Shown in pieces: positions 11,210-22,982 of a DNA stretch of 64,000 nt (position 1 is its first letter; each line of letters starts with the position of its first letter). Under the pieces are notes generated by a model. It did not search any database. It saw only the letters and a program-made list of their open reading frames with translations, and was not told the origin of the DNA. The stretch is from Xylogone sp. PMI_703 (taxonomy: Eukaryota > Ascomycota > Leotiomycetes). The stretch spans positions 2,852,001 to 2,916,000 of the forward strand of contig JAJTUQ010000006.1 of the NCBI GenBank assembly GCA_021399445.1, in the 5' to 3' direction. A program made the translations under genes and the position numbers.

Positions 11210-13518
11210 TTATCTTTGATGCTTCCACGCTAAGAAGCCCTTAATAAGATTTCTAGTCAACCTTGCAACATTGTTATCGTAATCATCCCAAGCCAATGAG
11301 CAGTACCAGTTGATACTGCCTACACTGAAGACCGCGCCGCCGCCAGAGCCAACATAATAAACTATATCACTACGGATTAAAGTTGTTTGTGTTCCCAGAG
11401 TATTCAGCGCGGGGTAACTCAGGTCCTCAATGGCGATTCCAAAATCGTCACTGTGGCCAGTACTGGTGGCAAGTGTTAATGCACCCTCAGGGCTCCCATT
11501 TTCTAAGTCATAGCGATCAATCTCATCGCCTGAAGCACCACCACCTAGACCGTACTCCCCTATGAGATCACCATCTATACCTGTGAACATCCAGGACAGT
11601 TTGGGATCTTTAGACTCTTCAGTTCGCATGTAAGGCACGCCATCGCCGGTTCCCTGGGCACAGAACCCTACACCAAACAGTGTATTACAACTCATGCCGC
11701 GAGACCTCCAGAGACCACCTCGCTGCCCATCAAGGCTAGTGACGTGTTCTCCACCTGGGAGACTATAGGGGCGAATTCCAACATCTCCTCTGCGTATCTC
11801 TAACCGATGTGGACGAGTAGAGTCGAGGGAACTTACCCAGTAAAAACCATTGCCACCCAAATACATGAGGTTACCTCCTGTTCTAGAAAAGCAACTATAT
11901 GCGCTGAAGGACTGCAGGCTGGGATACTCGGGATGGCAGCCGGTGATGACAGTATTAAATCCATGAAGTGCATTAGCTCCATGATCATGCAAGTCGTGAT
12001 CGGTCAGGATCTCGTAGGGGATTCTCTCACGCTCCAGAAAGCCGAGCATCATTAAGTCGGCTGAGAACTCACGCGGACGGGAGAATGCCCACATGATATA
12101 CCCCGGACGGACATTCAATATGGGCCGCTTTGATGAAGAGAAGCACACACCGGAGCCGTCATTGTGACGATCATATACGGAGAGGCCAAGGTCGCTGCGC
12201 CGTTGCATCTTGTAGAACTCAGCACTCTTCAGGACCTTGTTAATATCAAATCCAGGTCCCAAATCGGCCGTGTTCTGACGAGTCGTATCGTAGAGGCGTT
12301 CATTCGCATATGCAAGGTATGTGAACGTCGAAAAGATAAGGCAGACCTTATTGGAGTTATCGGAGGTCCAACGTGTCGGCCGTACAAAGAAGGTAATTGC
12401 ATCCGTATCACTGCCATTGATTGCCTCTACAATTACTGCATAAGCACCTGAGCGGGCGCTGGCCGGAATTGTGATGGTGAAGTCTGTCTCCCATTCTGCG
12501 TCATCCAAGTCGTCGTCGTGGAAATGAATGGCGCCGTAGCCAAACTTCGCTCGTGTCCAATCTGATTCCGACCCATCCCAGTCATGGCCCTTAACAGCAC
12601 GAGTTGGTGCATTGATCAGAACACCATTATGACCATGCCCAGAGACGTCGACGATGCGATCACTTGATATGTCCACCGCGAAATCAAATCTCGCGAGAAG
12701 CGAAGACTGTTCGCCACATGTCTTCAATGTTAGATGATCAATGCGACCATTGAAGAAATCTGTGGCATTTGGTTTTGAATCATTTTCGGTCTGACTATTG
12801 TCAACAGCATTGCCCTGTCTTGCGGCAATAAGAAGGGGTCCTGGCCTAAATACTGACGCTTCACCATCCAAGCGTGATTCAAACTTTGCCGGAGGAGGGA
12901 TAGGTTCAACTTTAAAAGCTCTGTGTGTTAAGCTTACTTGGAATGATCGACTTTTCACTATGAGTTTGACTTTCGACCACGCCTTCTTCCGAGGCTTGAG
13001 ACCAGTATTAATAACTTCGATCTTGTGTGTATCCCCCACGTTGATATCTAGCAAACCTTGGCTGTTCAGAACAATGGAAAATCCAGTACATGTAGCTATA
13101 TTCAGAGTTGAAACAATAGTTTGTGGGTGAGAGCAGTCCACTAGCCACGGTTGCATATAGAAGGAAACATGGAGGAAATCGGCTCTAACAGGTAGGCCCC
13201 AGTTGGGAACATATCCATATGATCCCGGTTGAGCCTGTTGAAATCTGCCTCGTTGTTGCCCTCGAGGGATTTCCGAGATTTCCACCTCGGCTTTCTTGGG
13301 GGAATGATCAAGATCGATGCCCTGGATCAGACGAACGGTACGATATTTATACTCAGACTCTGTACATGATATCTGGAATGTGTCAGCTAAGTACGGGCAT
13401 TGAAATGGCATTCTCGTACCTTGATAGCAACTGAATCACCAGGAGCCACTATCCATGGTTCTGCATACCCAATGATTTCTGGGGGATATGGGCTCTTGTC
13501 AACAACACTAGAAGCCAT
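11210..13518 (-). CDS. N,N-dimethylformamidase beta-subunit-like amide hydrolase
   Basis: Predicted hydrolase of N-substituted formamides or related amides, resembling the large (beta) subunit of bacterial DMFase. The exons (minus) 13518-13420 and 13372-11210 encode about 753 residues; the 47-nt intron is GT-AG and the upstream exon supplies the first 33 residues. A LamG/concanavalin-like section lies around residues 235-305 (RIDHLTLK and DVSGHGHNGVLINAPTRAV). The catalytic half has YDTTRQNTADLG and the highly conserved TGCHPEYPS (about 511-519), followed by GGNLMYLGGNGFYW. In the bacterial enzyme this region holds the mononuclear iron site. No small alpha subunit is visible nearby. It lies between the dioxygenase and the UNC93-like carrier, all on one strand. 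The true substrate is inferred only. Confidence 0.82.
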
Positions 13519-14311
13519 TTACGAGGTGAGTTGGAGAGATGATTGAGGCTTTGTTATCAAATATATAGAGAAATTATATGTTTGAAATTATTGGAATAGA
13601 ATTATCAACTTATTAGATGCATTTTTCTGCTACCGAGGAATGAAATCGATGGCTCAGCTCAATCAATGCCGGGAGGACGAAGTGCGCTTAGACCATCGAT
13701 CTCCTCGATAAGGCGATTAATTAGCGTCCCGCTATCCACTACCCCTATTTAGGTAGCTACCAATTTGGTAAAAGAGAGGATAACATATCAACACAGCGAA
13801 GCTTTGCCCCCGGACAAGCGGAATAAAGCACAACTACATGAACAAAAAGCAAATCATTAACGTTCACCCGTAGTTATGGCAAGGATGAGAGCTTTCTTTA
13901 CTAGGTCTGGAAAGTGATAGGGGCGGGGTTTCCTGAGGAAAGATAACATTTGGTTGGCAGGTGGTTAGTGCAAATTGGTAACAAAATGCTCTAGATGAGA
14001 TTCGTTACTTCGAGAGAAAAGACTCTCGATTATAATGTGATAATACCAAAGTAGATGTGCCGTAATTTTAGAATGAATCCCAGCTTAATACCATGGGCTT
14101 ATGTATACTAAGAGTAGCACTTGATAACAAGTATGTAATTTATTGTACAGAATCAGTTTTTAGTGCAAAGAAGCACCAAAATTCATATTTATTGGAATCT
14201 AACGAAATAATAGTTGACATGGGCAAAAGTTTGGTCGGTTGTGTTCATTTGCACGGACAATCGATTCCCTGGTGAGTATTCCCTCTGCACCAGTCCAAGT
14301 ATACTTCGTTC
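13519..14311. other. Intergenic with promoter of the formamidase-like gene
   Basis: About 790 bases. An AT-rich run aaatatatagag near 13560, some 40 bases before the start codon, is the likely core promoter. Short ORFs around 14093-14420 look random. Nothing else recognised. Confidence 0.4.
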
Positions 14312-16044
14312 TTACTCCTTATTGACGGAAAAGTCTCCGTCGGAGGCTTTGATATCCTCACGCAGCTCAGTTGCATTGATATCATCAATAGTCTCAATCA
14401 TGTTAGTGTCTTTCAGATAGAACTTCAAGATAGGAAGCACCGCCACGCAGCCAAATGCGAGGAACTATGTTAAATTTGTCAGTCATGGCAAAAGTATGGA
14501 GGATTGGTCTTAGTTTTAGATTACATACAGCCCAAGAAGTACCAAACATGAATTCTTTCGAATAGCCGCGGTAATCCAAGGAGTACGCGACTACCATGCA
14601 TAGCGCATTTAAAAGGCGATACAAAGCGGCGTATACGGAAAGCTATCCCCAATTTTGAGCTAGCTGTAAGAATATGGAGGTTTAATGAACTTACCTCAGC
14701 TGGATCGTTGCTCAGTGCTCCGATAAACCAATATGCATAGCAGTTGTACGTTGCATCCGTAAAGCCAAACATGGTGAACAAGAGGCACCACCATCCATAC
14801 CCAGAGTCATAAACGTCCAATCGTTCCGCCTCAGTCAAATGCGGCTTAGTTTTGACCATAGCAAAATAGCCCCCAATCCAGTTAGCATTGATGAAGGTAA
14901 AGACATAAACAAGAGCCCAGAAAGCTCTCTTACGCCTCTTCATGGGCAGTCTATCCGTGAAAAACTGGAGGATCCATGGTGCAATTACCTGAGTAACACC
15001 CGAGAGAAAAGTATTCAGCGCACGACCTCGCACAGTGAAGACAACGCCATTGAAATCATTGTTCTGGTATACCACGAAGAAGTTGACAGCCCAGCACATT
15101 GGGGCAAAGAAAATGATCCACCAATTTCGACTTAGAACCTGGCCAGAGGATCGTAACTCCTCGAAAAAAGTTTTCTGGCGCTCGATCGTTACACGGGAGC
15201 CGTCTTCGCGGACTATCTTATGCCAAGGACACAATGCCAGACCAAGACAGGCACCACAGAGCATCAGGACCATCAACCCGATGTAAGTACCACTATTAAC
15301 CCTACTGTTGTTATTGGCACCGGTATTCCAGTTTTGACCCACAGGAATTGCTGCACCGATGACAACACCGACTTGGTATATGGACCACACGATGGAGACG
15401 TATAAACCCTTCTTCTCCTCGGATGCGAAGGATGTAATAGCAGCTCCCTCAGCAGTCCAAAGAAATGCTGCAGATACGCCACACCAGCACCCACCAAAGA
15501 TGACGAAGGGTACATTCCCAGTATAATTGTAGCACCACAAGCTGGCAGCATACGCTGCATAGCCAATACCACCAACGCAGAGGGACAAGCGTAGTCCAAA
15601 GTAGTTGAGACATGCCGGGGCAATCATGCAGAAGACAGTGAATACAGTGTATAACGCGATGTTCGAGACATCGGCAAGATACGCAGTCTGTTGTCCCGCG
15701 CCACCTAAGAAGATAATGACATTGTACATGCCCACAGTCATGAACAGAACCATTCCCAACATCATTGCTTGCACTCGCGGGTGACTGTAGGCATATATCT
15801 TAAAGCCAAAGACTTCATGGAACTTAGGCGTCTAATAACAGAGAAATTGTTAGCTAACTCTGGATACTGAGTAACTTTAACAAAGCTATGTGGATGTTCT
15901 TCTCACCTCAACTGCGCCCCTGACATACTGGCTAACTTCGGCTTCGTGCTTATCTAGCTGCTTAGCAGCCATTTCAGCCTTCCTTGTTAGCGGCACTTCA
16001 TGTGCTGCCATGTCTAGTGATGTTCTATGGTTTTCAACGTCCAT
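14312..16044 (-). CDS. UNC93-like MFS transporter
   Basis: Membrane carrier of the fungal UNC93-like (DUF895) MFS group. The exons (minus) 16044-15907, 15831-14695, 14642-14529 and 14464-14312 give about 513 residues, all joined at GT-AG sites in frame. After a 46-residue charged N-terminus come repeated hydrophobic helices; family marks are GGAGQQTAYLAD, FLWTAEGAAI and EEKKGLYVSIVWSIYQ. The C-terminal cytosolic tail ends about 50 residues after the last helix and is acidic. Substrates of this group are poorly known. It is divergently placed to the transaminase, sharing a 496-base promoter region, which suggests joint control. Intact. Confidence 0.88.
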
Positions 16045-16540
16045 GGTGAAGAACTTGTGGATGGTACATTTGAAGAATGCTGCTTAAGTTGTGATTATAA
16101 GTGCTAACCCTCCTGATTATATACACAGCGAATTGCGGAGGGCGTTATCAATCACTAATAATCCTAAGCACTATGAAGCGCCATTTTTATCTGACCGCAC
16201 TCATCTTGTATAAGTGGATTCGCTCATAATGTGGTCGGGGTATGGGCCATGGGGATCAACCCTGACACCCGGGTCTGTACATAGTATCTGTGGAGTAGCG
16301 CTTTATCTCTAAACCTTTGCCAATATAGGTAGTTACCGAATTAGGGATCGCCTGGTTTCGCAACCAACAACTTCCCTTAAGCCACATTCATAGCTGAACA
16401 GCCTTGCGGCGAACTGCGACCTTCGAATTTATTCTTGATGGTATTTATTCAATCGAATTTTATGTCTCCCCCGTTAGACCGAGAGGAACTGAATTTAGTT
16501 TATTCCTGCTTCCTTACTACTATATCGAAAGCATTTCACC
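16045..16540. promoter_or_regulatory. Divergent promoter between UNC93-like carrier and amine transaminase
   Basis: A 496-base divergent intergenic region holds both promoters. It contains several CGG/CCG triplets (for example tcggggtatgg near 16236, acccggg near 16267 and tgcggcgaactgcg near 16404), the half-sites Zn2Cys6 proteins usually bind. A regulator of that family lies at 17845-20000. That it binds here is inference. Confidence 0.45.
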
Positions 16541-17539
16541 ATGGCTTCAATGGATGAGGTATTCGCCGGTTACGAGAAACGCCAAGCCGTGCTTGAAAAG
16601 AGCACCAGCCCATTTGCTCAAGGTATCGCCTGGGTCGAAGGAGAATTTGTACCTCTTTCACAGGCTCGAATCCCGTTGTTGGACCAAGGTTTTATGCACA
16701 GCGACCTCACCTACGATGTACCTTCAGTTTGGGATGGACGATACTTCCGCCTTGACGACCATCTAGACCGTCTCGAAGCAAGCTGCGCTAAGATGAGACT
16801 GACACTTCCTCTCCCACGCAGCGAAGTCAAGCAACTCTTGATTGAAATGGTTGCGAAGTCAGAAATCCGGGATGCTTTCGTGGAACTGATCGTCACCCGT
16901 GGTCTCAAAGGCGTTCGTGGTCATACACCGGGTGAGGTTTTCAAGAATAACCTCTATATGTTTGTACAGCCCTATGTATGGGTAATGGATCCTGATGTTC
17001 AACGAGTTGGTGGTAGCGCTGTCATTGCAAGGACGGTGCGAAGGATTCCACCTGGCTCGATCGATCCAACCGTTAAGAATCTACAGTGGGGGGACCTCAC
17101 TCGGGGCCTCTTCGAAGCTGCCGACCGCGGGGCAACATACCCATTTCTTACAGATGGGGATGCCAACTTGACCGAAGGCTCTGGATTTAATATTGTTTTG
17201 ATCAAGAACGGAGTTCTCTACACACCAGATCGTGGGGTACTCCAAGGTGTCACACGTAAGAGTGTTATCGACACCGCAAATGCTCAAGGCTTGAAAGTGC
17301 ATGTCGAAACTATCCCGGTAGATATGACCTACAACTGTGATGAGGTCTTTATGTGCACTACCGCTGGTGGTATCATGCCTATCACGACACTAGATGGCCA
17401 ACCTGTTCAGGATGGCAAACTTGGGCCGATTACTAAGAAGATCTGGGATGGATATTGGGCGATGCATTATGATGATAAATATAGTTTCGAGATCAAATAC
17501 GACCATGCTGGGAAAAAGACTATTAATGGGGTAGCGTAA
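16541..17539 (+). CDS. Fold-type IV PLP aminotransferase, (R)-selective amine transaminase type
   Basis: Intronless gene for a 332-residue class IV aminotransferase. It closely resembles the fungal (R)-selective amine:pyruvate transaminases: start [42 protein letters not shown] and the C-terminal [17 protein letters not shown] are the familiar blocks. Lys179 in [12 protein letters not shown] is the expected PLP Schiff-base lysine and Glu212 in LTEGSGFN the cofactor-ring contact. The loop [11 protein letters not shown] (120-130) carries the arginine region that in this group replaces the carboxylate pocket of branched-chain aminotransferases. The protein would convert a primary amine to a ketone with pyruvate as acceptor. 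It is transcribed away from the UNC93-like carrier. A D-amino-acid or branched-chain role is the alternative. Confidence 0.88.
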   Translation: MASMDEVFAGYEKRQAVLEKSTSPFAQGIAWVEGEFVPLSQARIPLLDQGFMHSDLTYDVPSVWDGRYFRLDDHLDRLEASCAKMRLTLPLPRSEVKQLLIEMVAKSEIRDAFVELIVTRGLKGVRGHTPGEVFKNNLYMFVQPYVWVMDPDVQRVGGSAVIARTVRRIPPGSIDPTVKNLQWGDLTRGLFEAADRGATYPFLTDGDANLTEGSGFNIVLIKNGVLYTPDRGVLQGVTRKSVIDTANAQGLKVHVETIPVDMTYNCDEVFMCTTAGGIMPITTLDGQPVQDGKLGPITKKIWDGYWAMHYDDKYSFEIKYDHAGKKTINGVA

Positions 17540-17844
17540 AAGTGGTAGGCACAGTTGGAAGCGATATGATTTAGGCAAATGAATGGAGAATGGACATGCT
17601 GGAATGACGATAGTAGAAAGAAAATGTTCTAGCAAGTTAATAGTATAGTTACACAAAATGGTTCCCATTACAGAAGCTATATCGCCGCCTGACAAGATAT
17701 ATTTACACATAAAGATTTAACACGCATTCCATGTGGTTCTGTAGGGTCTGGGGTTCCCGGAAACTCGAGTCCTCATCCTACTTGAAAGTGATTTGGGAGA
17801 GAGTTCATGCCTATAAGTAGACGTTCCGTTGCGAGAAGAACGAA
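17540..17844. other. Short convergent intergenic region
   Basis: 305 bases between the ends of the transaminase and the regulator, so it holds both terminators. No gene seen. Confidence 0.5.
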
Positions 17845-20000
17845 TCAGCCGAACAGAAATTGCATAGTTCGCTCTCCAGTTTTGCGTGATTTCGACTTCT
17901 CATCTAGAAAAAAACCCCACCAAGTCGGATTTCCATCCCTGTAGTGAGGTTCAGTCCAGTACTCTTCGAGGAGATTTGAAACACTGTGGAACATTCCGTA
18001 ACGGCTTCTGGTGCCCCACCAAAGACAAAACGATCGGACGGTATCCCTCATATCTTCATCACGAGCTTCAGCACCAGCCAGGAATACTGGTAAGAGAAGT
18101 TGCTTCTGTGCCTGAGAGGTCTTTCGACAGTTCCTTGTATGTTCGAGGACCGAACAAGTTAGGCGGAGAGTCGCAGATGGCCGTCGATGCGATTGACGAT
18201 CCCATCTGAAAACACGTTGGATGTACAAAAGTAAGGAATATCGCCAGGCTTCGGCGAGATGGTAGCGATCCTGTTGTTGACAGTATTCCTCTTCATCACC
18301 TTCGGAGCTAGTGGTGCTAACCACCTCACTGTTGTCAGCGAAGACATTATTCCAAGATAACAGCTTCTGCTCAACGTCAAGCACTGGGTCCATTGTAAAC
18401 GTCAAATACTCCATGGCAGTAGACAGTTCTTTTTGGCGTGCCATTTCAACAAGACGCATAAGTAGCACCAGCAGCTCAGTAGGACAACCCGTCAGATCAT
18501 AGAATGACCATCCGTCGCATTCCTCGTGTTTGACAAGGTATTCAAAATAAGAGAACGGAAACATCACCCCTTGCCGCGAAATTAATGCTAGGGTGGCATC
18601 CCACCTAACAATCATCCGTTAGACAGTAACATATACAGGAGATGAGAGATTCGCCCACCAAATAATCATGCTAACTTGAGAACGGATTCGAGGGTTCTCA
18701 AGTGCTGCGGTTCCTCCCCAAGTCTCCAAGAGAGCTGCAGCTTTGCTAAGATGATCGTACCAGTTCCCAGAAGCAGATATTGTGCACTACCAGATATTAG
18801 ATGTGCCTACGATATGAAGGAAGCCTTGAAAGAGTACATACATCGAGGGTCATTAAGATCAAAATCGCAGCGAGGACGCAATGACGTCCATTTTCTCGGC
18901 CTTGATTCTGCAATGCCCGAGAAAGTAATTCAGAGGCCCGAGAGCGGTGCTCTAGTGCTTCCAATGTTTGGCCAATGCCGAGGTTAACTTGGTGTTGAGA
19001 AGAAAGTGCCCAGATAGAATGAAGCAATAGCTGAGAAGTTTCAGGTTCGAAACCTCGGATACGAAACGGATTGAGAGCCAAGTCAGAAGTCAAAGGCAAG
19101 ACACAAAGATCTGTGTCATCTGTACTACAGCTATCAGCCCCAGGATCATAAAGGTAGCACGCATATCCTGGATTAGTGTTTTCTAAGGTACTCACAGTAC
19201 TTGAGAAGCATCTCTCGCTGCTGACTGGGCTCAAAGGACAGCGGGGTAAGAATTGCGTTGTCTAATTGACTGATTGTTAGGTGCACATCGTCATAGCACA
19301 CTCCGATACGGCTAAATGAAGGGTAAGTCGAGTCAAAGGTAGGGTCGTAGGCCGTAATGCTAGGTGCTTCGACTCCACATACGGAGACATCAGGAGATGC
19401 AACTTCTCCTTGCGTCAGGTATTGCTTATCGATTAAGTCTTGCCCCTGATGAGAATAGATATCTACAGATGACATATCATGCGTGAGAGAGAAATCGCAG
19501 AGAGCATCTTGGGTATGGCTTGGAAAGTCTTCTGCAAAAGAGTCGGCATCGGCTTCAGGAGCGGAAGGGCTCCCAGTATTGGAATTCGGGCTATTATTAG
19601 TGTCCACGAGATTGTCGTTGTCACGATATAAAGACCCGTCGGGATGCAGAGAGTGAACTGGGGGTGTCTGGTTCTGCTCTGTTATTTTCGGAGATTCGGC
19701 AAAGCACCAGTTGTGTATATTCCCTAGCCTTTCCACATTCCATCTCCTATCGGCGCGTTTATGTCGACGCGGTGATAGCAGTGCTTGACCGTTCGTCTGC
19801 TGGTAACGCTGTCGATTGTGATTCCGACTCTCGTGCCACGACAGTGTAGTCGCATAGCCACCACATTTGATGCCATCAGCCAAGCAAGTAGAGCAATACG
19901 GCCGTTCTCTTTTGCACTTCCTCTTGTCTGACAGGCAAGTGTGACAATCAGCTGGAGCAAAAGCAACAAGCCGCGGTCGTGTTGCACTTGTCTCTTTCAT
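17845..20000 (-). CDS. Zn2Cys6 transcription factor with fungal_trans_2-type middle region
   Basis: Likely pathway regulator of the cluster. The binuclear zinc cluster is complete at residues 19-46: C-HT-C-LSDKRK-C-KRERPY-C-ST-C-LADGIK-C. An acidic, Ser/Asp-rich linker follows, then the ligand-responsive helical domain (ETWGGTAAL, FRWDRQSH and a C-terminal WWGFFLDEK). Proposed exons (minus) are 20000-19201, 19130-18842, 18786-18659 and 18604-17845, giving about 658 residues. The last two junctions are clean. The first is not: only a weak donor (gtactg) at 19200 keeps frame, and the stronger nearby gtgagt would lead to a stop. A recent frameshift there is possible. I chose the Met at 20000 as closest to the zinc cluster; 20081 is an in-frame alternative. 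Confidence 0.8.
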
Positions 20001-21161
20001 GATCCCGTTACGTAGTGAGCGAACGGTATGCAGATTAACTGACACGAGGTGAAGTGGTATGTTCCCCAACCTGCCGTGCAATGTGGAGTAAGATCCCTGA
20101 TGTTCGATGCAGCATTACATCACGTGCTACAGGTAGTGGCATTCTACTTGGGGCAGGGGCAAGGGTTCTGCGTTGCCCCGCCCCCGCCTAGAGTTTGGTG
20201 ACTACGTCGAGCTAACCTCGGTTGAGTAACTACCATTACAGTAAAGTCCAATACGTTTTTTCGAAAGTTCATTTCCGTCTTTAAGTGTAAACAGAGGAAT
20301 ACGAAACATCACCAGCTGTCAAAGATGGCATACTGCTTTTAAAAAATAAATGCATAATACACTTAAAATTCGTGTACTGACTATATCTGTTCTCCATAAA
20401 CATTTAATACTATTTTGAATAAATTAATTTAAGGAAGCAATTCTGTATGCTACATGAGCTATAAATGTTGTAGAAGCTGAATGATTATGAATAGTATGTA
20501 AAATTTAGACTTTCCAAAAACCAGATATTATATCTTTGGTAGTTGTTACTCTCATTAAACAGTTATATTTTTAGTTGCACACCTACTACGTTGCTTGCTA
20601 GAATATATAGTAGCTTTTTTGCTTTTGGAATCATGATTACCAGCATGGTTACACGCATATGCAATTTGATTTGGCTTTGAGTTTCGAATATGAAGGGAAT
20701 ATCCATTGCCATGAGTATGAACTTGAATTGAAGTAAAAGGAGTCGGCACGTCAGCATCAACAGCTTCGGGAAGCGGAGGGGCAAGGCAATTCGGTTGTCA
20801 TTCCTTTAGACTTGGTAAGCGTATGTCGTGTTACAAACGCGGAATATGTATTTCATTAGTCAAAGAGCCACTTGGCATAACCTTACTATGCAGAATGCGG
20901 TACCAAGGGTTGAGTAGTATATGGATCCAAGATTCATCCGAACAGAAAAGCAACACCGTATCCCAGGATAATCATCAGGGTGCCAAACTGTGTCACTCAA
21001 AACGGCATGTGGGTGACTGAATCGAAATTGCTCCTGATGTTCAACGTACTTAATCTATGCAAACCCTACATATAGAGACGCCTAGGATATCCACTAAACA
21101 ACTACCTCAAAAGAATCATCAATAACGGCGAATTTATTCACATTCCTCTCCTTCTCAGAGC
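20001..21161. promoter_or_regulatory. Regulator promoter with GC-rich hairpin and CreA/STRE-like motifs; AT-rich remainder
   Basis: The regulator's promoter region. At 20150-20188 an unusually GC-rich block contains ggggcaa (20156-20162) and ttgcccc (20173-20179), a 7-bp stem with a 10-nt loop. It also contains several CCCCGC or AGGGG motifs, which fit the SYGGRG carbon-repressor and CCCCT stress consensus sites. From 20330 to 20580 the DNA is AT-rich with no gene. Binding by such factors is inference. Confidence 0.4.
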
Positions 21162-22982
21162 ATGGCCACACAAGCAGCCACTAGGTCACGGAAGTTTGGG
21201 ACTGCCACATCAACATCTGATTCTATGTCTCCATCACAAAATACTCATGGGATGCTAGCGGAGGTGGAAGGATGGCCCCAGACTTAGAGCATGCGAAGCA
21301 ACTACGCTCCTCCCGAAGAGTCAACCCATCATCTCAAAGAATCGAACTGTCGCTATCATTGCGCAGCTCTCTAGCCTGTCGTTCCTCAGTAGCTTCTGCA
21401 GTGGCGTCATAGTCATCGCTTTACCTGCCATGCAGTCCGCATTGGATCTGAAGGAAGGGCTCCTCGTCTGGCCCACTTCCAGTTACCATCTTACTGCGGG
21501 ATCGTGTCTCCTAATGTCAGGCTCTATTACGGACGTTGTCGGCGCTAAAGGAGCAAATATTATCGGATCATTTCTCAGTGCCATATGTATTTCGGCCTGC
21601 GGCTTGGCTCGGAGCGGCGGAGAGATTATTGCTTTCCGAGCGCTTCAGGGTGTGGCTTACGCTATCGTTACTCCCTCATCCGTCTCTATCATCTCGAACA
21701 GCGTGGAGAAGGGACGACTACGAAATATGGGCTTTGCCTTTATCGGATTCGGCCAACCGCTAGGGTTTTGTTTTGGCCTAGTTCTGGGCAGGATATTGAC
21801 CGACGCTGTTGGATGGCGGCCGGCCTTACATCTCGCTGCAGGTGCCAATCTCGCATTATTTTATATTGGCATATGGGCTCTACCACAAGATCCTCGTCCA
21901 GAAATCGACCAGTCAATTTTGAAGCGACTACGCTTGGGATCGACTGGGTCGGAGTGCTCTTGACGAGTATGGGATTAGCAATGTTCTCCTATGTTTTGGC
22001 GTAAGCATCTAAGTCCGTATGCGAACAAGACTGACCAGTTTCAGATCATTATCAGCTGATATAAATAACATCCATAAGCCATCCAGCATTGTCTTACTGA
22101 TTATTAGTATCTTCTCAATCCTGTCATTCGTGGGGTGGATGCACCACCAGGTTAGAAATAATCGCACAGTATTAATCCCTAACACGCTTTGGAGTAGCCG
22201 TGTTTTCACCAGTATTTGCATCATAGTCCTTCTCAACACTGCCCTAACCACCTGCATGGAGCTCTACAGCAATTTGTTGTGAGTGACCTTTCCCTCTCTT
22301 TGACAAACTGTTATTGATACCACCTAGCTTTCAACGGGTCCAAGGTATCTCGGCTGTCGGAGCTTCAGTACGAGTTCTCCCTTCTCTAATTGTCGGTTCC
22401 TTTATTAATATATCAACCGGCATCTTTGTGAATCGTATGCCAGTCTTCTGGGCTGTGTTGATCTCCTCGTTGATGACTGCCGTTGCGCCACTACTAATGG
22501 CCGTCATCCCGACCAACCAGACGTATTGGAAAAACGCTTTCTTTGCACGGGTAAGCAAGTCAAACTCACTATATCTCAAATTCTTTGATTTTCCGATTAC
22601 ACTATGCCTCCGCCCTCTGTGCGTCCTTTGACCACAAGTGGCTAACACAGTTTCCCACAGTTTCTCACCCCCATTAGCTGCGATATCCTCTTTACCGTCG
22701 GCCTACTCATTATCTCTGATATTTTTCCCGAGAATATGCAAGCTCTAAGCGGCGCCATATTCAACACTTGCGCCCAACTGGGCAATGCGATTGGATTAGG
22801 GGTGACCCAGCTCGTCGCTTCATTGGTGACCGATGGCCTGTATTACCCCGACAAGTCTTCTCCTGATGCCCTCATGAAGGGGTATCGCCTTCTGGATTAT
22901 GTTCAGCTGGATGGTGCTCGTTTGTCTAGTATGCATGATGGGATTACGCCGCATAGGGGATATTGGTGTGAGGCGGAGTTGA
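21162..22982 (+). pseudogene. DHA2-type MFS drug/metabolite transporter, decayed
   Basis: The remains read as a 14-helix MFS exporter: VIVIALPAMQSALDL in helix 1, then RALQGVAYAIVTPSS, LGRILTDAVGWRP and a second half with QGISAVGASVRVLPS. Three ordinary introns are visible (22002-22044, near 22280-22326 and near 22551-22660). At least four lesions break it: an in-frame TAG at 21285-21287 after 41 codons, a frame change near 21335-21345, a one-base loss near 21935-21945 inside the run before GIDWVG, and a two-base loss near 22886 after MKGYR that scrambles the last helix. The segments between lesions are well preserved, so loss is fairly recent. Sequencing error is unlikely for four sites. Confidence 0.82.
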
